Shown: in pieces, positions 27,198-39,100 of the stretch
Numbering within the stretch: position 1 is the stretch's first letter
Layout of the letters: each line of letters begins with the position of its first letter
Assembly: GCF_947623445.1 (NCBI RefSeq)
Contig: NC_135247.1
Location: forward strand, 2,730,501 to 2,794,500
DNA from: Clavelina lepadiformis
Taxonomy: Eukaryota; Chordata; Ascidiacea; Aplousobranchia; Clavelinidae
Length of the DNA: 64,000 nucleotides
Reading direction: 5' to 3'
Program-made: the position numbers and the translations under genes
The notes under the pieces: generated by a model
What the model was told of the DNA's origin: nothing
The model's input: only the letters and a program-made list of their open reading frames with translations
Database searches by the model: none

Positions 27198-30100
27198 ATG
27201 GACGTAGTTAACACGACGGACGAAAACGCCAACGGTTCTGAAAGCAAGCGTGATGGTGATGTTGCCAACGTCTGTACCACAACAACAACGGTCGAAGCCA
27301 ACGCAGGAGAAATCCAGGCAACAACGACACAAAACATAAAAACAAAAGCAGTGCTGCAAACTTTTCAACGTCAAAAAGGAGATGATGAGGGTTTGTAAGA
27401 ATTATTGAGTTCGTACTATAAGCGACTGGTTGAATTAGCCTAGTACTATTTTAGTATTAATGAAAGTGATTTTATGTTTAATTATACTTTAAAGAGCGGT
27501 TTTAATAAGTAAAGAAATAACTTGGGTTATTAAAATGGTTTTGTTTTGCAGTTTCTCGTGAATATAAATCAAAATTTACTAAAAACGATTAACCGGCTTT
27601 TGAAAAACGAACATGTGTATGATGTATGAAAACACGTTGTTGAAAGCTAGCTTTGCTAACAAACAGATTCTATGACAAAAGAGTATCTTCTTGATATGTT
27701 TTGTGACCAGGTCAATTGGCGAATGTGAAGCCTGTGAAAACATACGAGTGGACTAGTGTTCGACATTGACGGAACGTCCTTGTCGTTGTTTTTTCAATAC
27801 CGTTTGTGTTGTTTAGTACTTTCACGTACTTTACATACTTTAATAAATCGTTAGCTGGATTCGGAAAGGACTTAAGGTTGGCTCCACCCATTGACTTACA
27901 CACTGTTGTTTGTTGTATTTTTTTTGTTGATCTATTTTGGAATGCAAAAATATGAAACATTTTTGCTAATTCTTGAATTGGCTATTATGGATATCAACTA
28001 TTTCTAAACCATCATTGTTATTTCCGCGTTGCTAAAGTCAATATATGTCTGGTGTTTTTTGAAACGTGGTCGCCAAAGCGTAAGAAAGGGTTTTTCACAA
28101 AAACCAAATCATCTATTCACCCTTGTTCTTTTACTGAGTCGGGTTTCTTAAGTGGGCCACTAACGATTCACTAAGCACAAAACGCTAATGATCCTTAAAT
28201 ACACGTTGAACCGCAATACTATGTAGGTTCTCTAGCCTATATAACCATAGGTTATTTGCCATTCTCTGTCAGCAAAAGCAAGAATTTGGCGCGTCAATTG
28301 CCATTTTAAGAGTCACAAGAACCCTCCAAAAACGGAGTGGCCTTACAAGTGAGACAGAGGTACCATCGACGTGCCGTGTAATTAGCAACAAACTTCGCTG
28401 TAAATATGTTTTAATTGGACTTCATATGATGATCCAGTCCAACAAGTCAACCTATATTGTCAATTAAACACATGCTCGCCATTATTCATGCTTGTATTGT
28501 GACTGATGTGACAATCTTGATGAATGGTCTTTAAAAGATGATATTTCTTCAAAATGCCCAACTGGCCATATTACGGTGTACCCGTCCTTGGTCGATCTTT
28601 TTTCAAGCATTTTGGATTATCAAATAACCATTAGGCTAACCATTAAATAGAATCTTTATCGTTTTATAATTAACATGTGACAACTCGCATGTGCACGCCC
28701 AAAGCAAGCATCAATCACCAAATTAAAGCGTGAGCAAACGTTTTTAACCGTAATCCCACGCAGTGCTACAAGTAAGGTGTTAGCAATTCAACGTGACCAG
28801 AAGTGCAAAATAATTTGAAAAAAAAACAAGTTCTGGTACATTGCAAAACAACACAATGTTACCGCTTAAAATAAGTCTTTGCAGAGCAGTAAGCTGTTGT
28901 ACGGTCAAACGTGGTTCATCGTTATTGCAGAAAGTTTTTACTAGCGAAAAATATGGTTGCATTTTACTTACCTGCATGAAAGGCCGTATGAAGTGAAGCT
29001 TATCGATCTTGCTTGGGTACTGTTTCTCCGATCAAACAAATATCAAAAGTAATTTAATTAATCTTTACTATTATTTCTGCATTGCGAAAGCTTCGTTGAT
29101 TTGTCTTGCTATCTTTTCAGCTTGTACGTTGCTTTCTTACTTTTAGGTGAAATATAGTTCCACGTTTATATAGCTGGTTGTCTGCCTTAAGTAAACCGTC
29201 ACTAACCTTATGGCTTGCTCTCACATCAAATTAACCGGCAAGTGAACGCTGATAGTATACTATTCTACTACAAAGACAATAAGCTAAGCTGAAAATGATC
29301 AGCAGCGATGGTATTCGAATGAAGAGCGCCGATTTAAATACATTTTCAACTGCAAAACCCTTTCAACAGTACGAGTCCGTTTTGTTATTTAGACGTAACG
29401 ATCCGTAACCTGCGGAAACAAAAGCGTTCTTTACGTAGTGTCCTTTTCATCGCGACTTCTGAAATGACATTATGACCCCTAGAGCAAACAGACCGCGCTC
29501 GCTCTGGAACTCTGCTAAGGCAATCGACACTTCATAAGATTTTATTCAACTGTAAAACTAGGAACGCTCTGAGCTTTAATGTTAACTGCTTTGGCCTCTA
29601 TCACATGTCGGAATTATTCTTCTATCATCTACTTCGGATCTGTGCTGAGAAAAGCCTTTCTGTAATCTTTCTTAAGTAGTTGAATCTTTGACTTCAGTTT
29701 GTCTTTCCCTTGCTGTCCATTTTGTCGTTTGACCACACAGATATTCATTTCGAGGGTGGTAGCCATCGCAGCGGGTTTCAAAGCATGTGTTATTGACGCT
29801 GGCTTAGGTTTGTTTGTTGACGTGATCACAAACGAAAGTTTTGCTGTTATTCATAATACGTAGTCCTCAAACACCGCTGGATTTAGGATTCGGTTTTTCG
29901 TAATATCATTTAAAAATATCAGAAAATGGAAATATCTTATAATTCTGGACCACTGAAGTATTGCTCATATTATTATTATGTTTTTGCCAATTTCTTTCTT
30001 TATTGCGTATTTTTCTTTTTACGATTCGAATCGGTTTACGTAATGTTTTACTTACTATCTAGAATCAGATAGTACTCAAGACAAAGACACTCCGTCAGCG

Positions 30101-33100
30101 AAAAGGGACAGCAGAATTATTTTGCACTACAGCACTTCCAAGATGGCTTGGGATTGGGCTGTGCTAACCCTAACCGCTTACACTGCGGTTGTTGTGCCAA
30201 TGGTCGCTGCATTTCGCATCGGTCCAAGAAGGTAAACACACGCGTACATTCTTGAATACAAGTTCATCTTTTTATTTGTCCGAGGAATGCTCATTTTCAG
30301 TTAAACTTCTAACCGATTTTCCTGAACTTACAGCACTGCTTGGCTGGTGGTTGATTCTTCATTTGATTTGTTTTTTCTCGCTGATATGGCGGTGAACTTT
30401 CATACAACCTATGTCGGGAGCGAAGGTTAGTATTATTTCTTTTTCTCTACACAGTGTATTCAAAGCAAACCTGTTCAAGGCAATACATGCCCTGCTATGG
30501 CATACTATATAGAATTTCTTTTAGCTGGCAGCATAGTATCTTAGCTGCGACCTAATAATTAGGAACAATGGTGACCGATTTGAAGCGAATTAGGATGAAA
30601 TACGTAAAAACCTGGTTTCCAATCGATCTGTTGTCTTGCCTACCCTATGACGCTGTGACACTCGCATTTGGTGAGGTGCACGAGAAGGTATAGAACTGTT
30701 ACTTGCATGTTGTTCCCAAATATTGGCTTGCTTATATTGTACACAGCATGTAATTTCTATTCTCAGGGTTTAGCTTACATGCTGAGTGTGTTAAAAGCAT
30801 GTCGCCTGTTACGAATAATTCGCATTGCTCGTGACGTTGACAGGTACTTGGAACATGCTTGGGCAACTTTGGTTGTTTTAGTAAGTTTGTACAGTATTTT
30901 TCTTGGAAGTTTTACTAGATAAAGTGGGCCACGGATTTGACTTCAACTTGACTATTGGCGGTTTGTTGTACTTAGCATTTACAGAGCCATAACCTTTAGG
31001 TTTGTTTGATATTGCTCATATGTCACTGGATGGCATGCGGTTGGTATGCAACGTCTTTAAGCGGTGTGATTGAACACTTCAAAAATCTGGATAAAATTGC
31101 TCTGCAAGAGTTAAAACAAACCTACACCAGAGATAATATCTTTAAACCGAGAAACGATTTTGTAAACTTTGACAACGATTCCGTATATTGGATTAATATT
31201 GTTTACGACTATGAAACACCATCATCCATCACGTTGAATGACTTCACAGGTAATTACAGTACTTGCGATAGTTACGTAATGAGTAATGCAGAGTGTGTTG
31301 AAACAATGTTCATGGCAGACGACGTTGATGACACGGAAGTGTTGACATTGCCTTCGAAAAACTGGCTTCTACGCCTGGAAGAAACAACAGGAGAACTTTA
31401 CTTATGGAACTCTAGCACTGGTATGTGGAAGATTTAATAGTATGCTTGTGGCTACAATACAATGCATGTCATAAATTTATCTCGTAATTTAAATAGACGA
31501 TGCTGTCATGGCCAATTTTCACTCTATCTACCAGGTAAACTATCTGGCGGGCCAAGTTTTCGTACATGCTACACTTCATGCTTGTATTTTGCAATGACAA
31601 GCGTAATATCGGCCGGTTTTGGAAATGTAGCAGCCGATACCACGTCAGAGAGAATTTACTGCATATTTATTTTGCTTATCGGAGGTAAGCTTATCGTGTG
31701 TTTTTATTTTGTTTCTTTTATAAATTGCATGATGTTTGCTCAATTCTATCATATTGTCTTGTAAAGTTTTGTTTTCCTGTTTTTAAACCTGCGAAAAGAT
31801 TGATAAAACAGCAAATGTATTATATTACTGTAATAGGAAAACCAACTTGTTCAGGGTTAAATCAATTCAGCAAACAACTAAACATATTCTGGCATTTAAA
31901 GTTATGAACGATAGCGCAATGAAAAAGTGATTTCGCTTTTTGTTTATTTTCTATTAACTTGTGGTCTAGCCTAAACCTTGTGCACATCATTTTATATTAT
32001 ACATTTAATATCTTTGCTTGGTCTTAAAGATGGCGTTTGTTTTGATCTTATATCTGAATCGAAACAGTTTTAACGATATTTATCGAACAGGTTTGTTGTA
32101 CGCTGCAATCCTTGGTAATGTTACCAACATAATACAGCAGATCACGGCTAAAGAGCAAGAGTTTCTAGATAATTTAAAAGTGGTCCGCAATTTTGGCCGT
32201 CTTTATGCTCTACCAGCCGAACTTACGGAAAGCATTTGCGACTATATTTCCTTCACCAGAGAAGCGACTCACGGAATAAGTGTAGATAAGGTAAGTAGAA
32301 GGGATATGTATAAAACTTTGGATTACGGTGACGCTTCCAGAAAGCAAGCAGGCGCGCACGTACATTGTAAGGAGATATCCTGCACGACATCTTCATTTCG
32401 AATTTTGCTTAATTTAATGCTAAAAGTCCTTTCAAATAAGTGGTTCTTTAAACCTACAGTTTGTCCTAATAGTAGTTTTAGCTGGTTTTGTTAGATTTAC
32501 AAAAACTACGGCTAAAGTGATAAATTTTATACAGAAAAGAAATAAAGTATAGAAAGTTCATCTCGTCTGTCAAAGTCAAATGCGAGAATTGCATAATAAT
32601 TTGCTTGCAGTGAAGTAACTGTGATTTATCGGATATACTGTTATAGATTTTGGGGTATTTGCCAGAACACAAACAGGCCGAAGTCTGCGTATTTCTGCAC
32701 AAAGACGTGCTCGAAACTCAGGAAGTCTTCAAAAGTATCAATGAAGATGGATCACGTATTTTGGCTAGAAAACTTCAGCGCTTGTACCTCGCTCCACGCG
32801 ATGTTGTATGTGATAGAGCCGAAGAAGTGGATGCCATCTATTTTGTTATGTCCGGCTCATTGGAAGTTTTACAAGATGACCACTTGGTCGCGCTATTGGG
32901 TAAATTTAACTAAAGTGTGTTGCTTTTTCTCAAAGTCTAAATGGTTTACTGACATGTGTACACTGTACACCTCTGTATCTTTGCTTTGTCATAAGTTTGC
33001 AATCATTTAATCAGCAGCTTTAATTGCATTATTGCATAAATATATATATGTATATAGTTTATATATATATATATATAGTTTAAATATGTCCTTTATCGAA

Positions 33101-34935
33101 CACTGATAGAAACTTTGATCTGTACTGTAGAACGTGGTGATAGCTTCGGAACTTATTTTTGGGAGTTGGTATCCAATAACTCGCAAAGTGAGGTGTTGGT
33201 TAAAGCGCTGACTTACGTTAAACTGGATTATATTACTGCCGACTATCTTCTAAATGCAATGGATTCTTTTTCAGCAATTGATCAAGCTTTTAAAAGAAAC
33301 TGTGTTCTAACTTATAACTTGTGCTTTCGGGTACGTATTTACTGATTCACATAATAAAAATCGAGAGTATTCTACCATTTTACTTTCCATATAACTGGCA
33401 AATGTGTTATCTAGGCCTTTACTCACTCAGTAAAAAGAGTCAAAGTTAAGGACAAAGTCGCTTGTGTCGTTAAAGTATGCTTGCTTGCTTACGTTGTTAG
33501 TTTGTGTTCCGAACGATGGAAGCAGTTGTCTGGGAACGAGAGGCCGCTGAAGATCCAGTGAAAGCGAAGAAATTACAACGATTGAAGAGATGGAGGCAAA
33601 AAGTGATGGTAAGTTCAGCAAAGTGCTCCGTGTTATTGCTTATCTTAAAGTTCTTTTTCGTAAATTTTTTCCGAAACTCAGAAGAAAAAACAAGAAGAAA
33701 TACTTGCGGATGGTATGAAAGAAAGGAATTTATTCGGAGAAAAAAATAGAAACAAAGACTCAACAAACTTACCAGAAGTAAAGCGGTAACATTACCCGTT
33801 CTACCATAATACTGTACTTATATCTTTAATATGGTTTTTGATATTTGTTTTAAGATTTACCAGATATTAGTTTTTTGTATTCTCTGTTTTGAATATTTAG
33901 TAAGTGCACTTTTAGATGACTTTGCAACATCAATTAAGATATGTTTAAACCTGTTTAAACCACGGTAAATATAAGATACACGCCAACCATTCACCGGTCC
34001 AATTGATTCTTAGGTTAAACGCGGACCAATCAAATAACGGAAATAAACTATCTTCGTGGAGCGGACGCTGTAGAGCATTTTTGCAAGCAATTCATTGCAG
34101 TTTTAAATTTTCCTTTCATTCAAACAAGATCGGCGATACTTGGTCAAAGAAAGCTAATCGTGACACAGAAAATGAGTCGCTGGTTGGTATCGAAGTCGGG
34201 AATTTACCAAAGGGGGAACTAAACCAAATAAAATTGGACCATAAGTTACCTGCGAAGAGACCAATCATTGCTTGCTGTAAACGCTGCGGAAAACCCGTGA
34301 AACCGGTAATTGACAGTAACACCAGAAGCGAATTACGCTTAAAACGGAAAGGACAAGAGCCTTTGCAAAAACCTTTGAAGTCAACTAAAAATAATCGTCG
34401 GATTAAGCTCGTACCGCTAAGGAATGCAAAACATATGGATTTAATACAACGACCAAAGATAGCTGATGGTTCCGTAGCCAATACATATAATAACAGTGCA
34501 TGTAACGAAATTCTGTCGCAAAATGCAAGCGCAGGCGAAATTTCTGGAAGAAAAAATTATACCGTTGGCAACATGTCCGCTGCCCAAGATAAAAATAAGG
34601 TTACTAACACCGACCATGATTTCTCCGAAGTTAATTCTACTTTATCCGACATATTACTATCTGCTTCATGCGTCAAATACGTACTAAATCGTTCTGGGCG
34701 CCGTGAATGGATTACAATAGGGGAAATCCCTTTTACTCTTGAAGGCAAACTATGGAAGGAGCTAGAACTACCTGAATCGACCAAGGATGTTTTGCAGAGC
34801 TTATTGGATTTCAAAACTGTTGTTTCACAAGCGTTAAAGGATTTAGAATCGAACATAACTCGAACGGAAGCTGTTGTTAACGGCGTAACTCATCTTGTGA
34901 GCCAGTTAACAAATGAAACTAGGCAGATCGGCTAG
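27198..34935 (+). CDS. EAG-type (KCNH) voltage-gated potassium channel, apparently lacking the PAS domain
   Basis: A six-transmembrane channel subunit; KCNH channels carry K+ at the plasma membrane. Thirteen exons: 27198-27390, 30063-30231, 30334-30425, 30563-30687, 30767-30880, 31000-31420, 31535-31684, 32091-32290, 32647-32899, 33131-33330, 33501-33608, 33682-33785, 34014-34935. They sum to 3051 bases (1016 residues), with all phases consistent. Pre-S1/S1 reads [14 protein letters not shown]2 follows AWLVVDS; S3 is [16 protein letters not shown]4 (~205-220) is [16 protein letters not shown] with regularly spaced Arg. S5 is [10 protein letters not shown]. The filter SAGFGN is at ~397-402. 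A C-linker is followed by a cyclic-nucleotide-binding homology domain (~489-640; [16 protein letters not shown]). A 306-residue last exon has a CKRCGKP motif and a helical C-terminus. Exon 1 (low complexity, Thr/Asn/Asp) splices in phase straight to the pre-S1 exon, so no PAS (eag) domain is encoded unless exons are hidden in the 2.7-kb intron 1. The S5-pore linker is ~125 residues, about three times the usual length. Confidence 0.9.
27391..30062. other. Intron 1 of the EAG-like channel gene
   Basis: About 2.67 kb. This is where PAS-domain exons would sit in a typical EAG gene. I saw no open stretch with PAS-like residues on the plus strand. A minus-strand open frame at 29629-29829 has no recognisable motif and is not called. 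Confidence 0.5.
33035..33082. repeat. TA-rich microsatellite
   Basis: Runs of alternating TA interrupted by GTATATAG and GTTTA, in an intron of the channel gene. Confidence 0.9.
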
Positions 34936-36108
34936 CTTTCATTTACAATATTTGTAAGCAGAGTGCATGTTGCAAAACAATTCTCATGTAACTACTAAAA
35001 TGCGGACCATTGGATTTGGAAGAGAAATTAACTCGTAAACATATCACTTTTCATTTAACAAGGAATAAATGCTAATATTAGCACGGTATTTATTAGTTTG
35101 GTTAAAAATAATTATTACACTGATGATTAATTAAGGTGGTTAGCTGCTACTATACAATATCGATTTTAGGGTATCTTCAACGGTATGCTGACACCCAAAC
35201 AAAATCCGAAATTTTTGAGTTAAAATTTTTCATTTAACCACTTCTCGTTGACGTTTTTAACCACATTCTGCATGCGGCCTACCATTGTGGGATGTGCCGC
35301 GAGGAAAAGTAATCTTGATCATGCGAACACGAATATCATGTGGGTCAACAATAGTATATCCCAAATCTATTTGTATCGGTGATAAGCGACAATATTTCAT
35401 CAACATGATCCCTGATTAACCTATAACATGACGCAGTTGTTTAACAATTTAGTTTGTTTTGAAATCACAATATTCAGTAGTTCAGTTGAGAAACTGGATT
35501 CAAGTTTGCCAGTGTAAGTTAGTCTTGTTTGCCCAAATGTTTTACTCAGGCGTTAGTGGGAGAATCTATTTGGGTTAATACAGGTTCGCCTCGGCCTATA
35601 CCCTTGCAGTCACCAAGCTAAAAGTTTAACCTTTTCTTGGCTCAACAGACAAGTTAACTTGGACGTAACATTTGCCATAAATTTTTTCAAACGTTCATTT
35701 TCTGAGTCGGAGACATAACGCAACGTCATAACATTAACGTTATGACATAGTCGGAGACATAAAGTTATGCAACTACGCAGCAATTCCAGATAATACCGTA
35801 CGAATATGAACAACATGTGTAATAACAGTTATGCAACGGTGTATGTGCAATCCATACAAACAATAACACGATGCAGATGTTTTCAGATTTGTGTATAAGA
35901 AATTTGTGTCGTAGTAGCATGTGCTGGTAATGTTTCGTAGTTCAATGTATTAATGTAATATACATACACAATGTGCTTTTGTTAATACATTACAACAGTT
36001 TATGTTCAAATAGTATTTTCACAACACTAGATTGTCTTAACATTATCTGGGCACGCAGTTTACTGCAGTATTTTTCAAAAAAACTATTCATTGAATACCT
36101 TTGTTGAT
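34936..36108. other. Convergent spacer between the channel gene and cPLA2 gene A
   Basis: Both genes end into this ~1.2-kb region, so it should hold two 3' UTRs. The only structure noted is a small repeat at 35705-35762. Confidence 0.6.
35705..35762. repeat. Short direct repeat enclosing a perfect 8-bp inverted repeat
   Basis: AGTCGGAGACATAA occurs at 35705-35718 and 35749-35762. Between the copies, GTCATAAC (35725-35732) and GTTATGAC (35739-35746) form a perfect hairpin stem with a 6-base loop. Confidence 0.85.
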
Positions 36109-39100
36109 TTATTCATCATCATATCGAGCAGTATATGCTAGGATTTGTTCCAAGATCGTCTGTAGAAAAATAGATATCAGGACATTTATGTTGCTGCGTG
36201 CATTACAAGTTGCTCAGGTAGGTTAACAAATTAAAATTAACTTAATATAGAACTAACTTACATCCAAATGCAGAAGTGTGTTAAAGTGCATGAGCTGAAA
36301 AAGCTTATCAAACTCATCCTTGCTGTAACAGAAATTGAATGTCTTGTATGGGTTCTTCGGGATAGGTTCACCATTGATAGAGAATATGTTGAATTCGCCC
36401 CTATCATCTCCTTGTTCACGTGGTATACCTGCATCATTAGGTTAATAAATTATGAAATGTTCTTAACTACAATATATATGTTTGGTTTTATTTTGATGGC
36501 AAGGCTTACAACCTGGCGCTGAATATTTTCTGAAATTGATGTTGCACAAGACAAAGTGAATCACTATCGGCGCCTTTATATCTTCTTCATCTCGGAACAC
36601 ATAACATTCTTTCAGACCTTTTTTGTATGTATCTCGGCTTATTTTCGGAAAAGGTAACCCAGTAATACGTGCCCATTCTTCAGCCAAGTAGAGTTCCTTT
36701 TATGAAACACATCGGGATCAAATGAAATATTTAATTAACTTGGTATTACTGTACTAGAAAATGTATTCAGCTAATGTTTGCCAAGCCCCCTGCAAAGAAG
36801 TCTGTACAGAGACCAGTGCATTGTTTAATTTGACTGTTAATCATGAGAGGTTTGCACAAAAGGAACTTTTACTTTTAAAGGATCCATGTCGTCTTCTTTT
36901 CTTGCGCTGAAATCAAACGAGAGAATGATGTCGACGCCTCTCTCTCTTCGAAGCATTGGTGGGTAGGGTGAGTTGAAAGCGATTCCAGCGTCAGCGACAA
37001 ACATCTTCTTTTTGTTTACATTTAATTGCTTATTGATTCTCTTGAATAATTTTCCTGTCAAAGTACCGATGTTGAAGCTAAATACCTCTGACTTTTGCTC
37101 CGTAAAAGACGGAGCTCATTTTAAGTTACTCAGACCTTGATTATGTGGATGTTTAATGACAGGATGTGTTTTGTTGATCGACATGCTTCTCATGTAGTTG
37201 AATACTCTTGCTGTTCTTAGGCCTCTGGTCTGTGTTTTGCAGCCAACAAGGGGGAAATTTAACTTGGGTTACGCAAAGTGAAGAATTCAAGGTAATTTTG
37301 TCAGTTGTAAGCTTTTGATGAGCACCATGGTGAATGCTTGTAATACTAACCCTCAGATATAACAGAATGTACTCACACGAAGGTGGTCCATGCCGAAAAT
37401 CTTCTCATATACCAATTTACGGCATCCAAAGCGTGGAGGTTGGTTTTCTTCTTCTTTTTCCTCTTCGCTTTCGTCTGTACTGTAGCCGTTTTCAATCCCG
37501 CCAATTAAAGCGTGGTCTATCCTGTATAATAACAGCGTGTATGTGTGTACGGTTTTACTCCTCATTTTCGTAATAACAAGGGTATAGAAGTTATTATGGA
37601 ACGGTAATAAATCAAAACACAGGACAGTAGTAACTAATAAGTACTTACACGGATTCAGGAACAATCCCTCCATCAATCGGTGGTGTGGCAAACGCAGTGA
37701 TAGGATCAAGATCAATAGGCATAGAGTACGGATCCACAGGTTTGGAAGAGCTGTATGTGACAAAAGCTGTTATTTAGAACATTAAAATTGCTTCAAATTG
37801 TAACTAACCAGTTGATATAGAGCGATTATATAATTGTTGAAAAATTACTTTGGTCCGTTTTCACTGTGTTCTGTTGAAGGTTTCGGCATAGCCGTCGGTA
37901 TGTCATTTTCTTCTTTCTTTAAGTAATCCCGTCTGGCGAGACGATTTTTTCTGAGGTACAGCATCGTCACGCTCACACTCCGAGGAAACTAAAAATTACT
38001 TTCACTAGAGTTTTTTCTACCTTGCTTTTATCTTATCTTCTTCAGTCGCTTCTTCATCAGTGTCGTCGTCGTGGTTATAGCCGCTTGCTACTGCCACTAA
38101 AGTTCAACAGTGGAAGTGACGATATACCATAATTTAACAGGAACTGTTGGTTTAAATAATTTAATGTTTGCTATAGGGCTGTGGATTGGTGTTTGACCTT
38201 CAGCTTAACTTGTAAAATATCATAAAAATTGCGGCCGTTGTCTAAAACATTCAACTTAACCTGTTCGTAACACAACTGTGTTATAGTCTTCGCCGGCGAG
38301 GTCATCTTCGTACAAGTTAAATTTTTTGCTGGCTTCTTTGACCTGTTTTTCATCTGGTTCCTCAGAATCCGCCACAATTGGTTTTAGCAAAAAAGAAAGG
38401 AATCGATTTCCTTTGGTGTATTCCTTCAGATAATCCTTGAAAAGAATTGAGTAGGCACTTCCACATATTCCCTAAATTGTTACGCATTGGTTTAATCGAC
38501 AATAAGTCTGACTAATAGCAATGTATAAATAAAAATAATACCAGAAATATACACAACAGCCTTGAAGCTAATTGTTGCAATTGCACACATTTCAGTTCCA
38601 GCCCATATTGTCATTATTGGTGCAAAACATTTCGTGTTAATTAAAGATTTGTTGTTATAACAGCACAAATTAGATATCTGGTTTATGTATACTGTATGCT
38701 TTTTGATTTGTTATTTTACCATAATGTAATGAAGAGGATTTTCTTCAAATTTTTTAGCCTGAACTCCACAGAAAAATTTGGTTCCAAATTGTTTGGTATT
38801 CATGAAGCATCCATACTTTGCGATTCCTATTTCATATGGGTTGAATTCGAGCCAATCTGAAACGAATCACATTGATATTGTCTGTCGTAACCGAGAGAAA
38901 CGTGATGTAATTTTAAGCATCCTGCTAACAGAGACCATGAAATATCGCTGCTGGTTGGTTTGAGTTAACGTGGACTGCTGTCAAAATTGGCATTGGGGCA
39001 TTTCCACTTCTTATCTTTTCTTGAAAGTGCGATAACTTCGTTCGTTCCATTTTCTGTATGCAGAATATTTGTGGTATTTATGATAGTTTCGTCTGTTACT

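Noticed and set aside
29629..29829. Minus-strand open frame of 66 codons in intron 1 of the channel gene
   Set aside because: Lys-rich with no recognised motif, no clear splice partners, and opposite to the host gene. Chance is likely.
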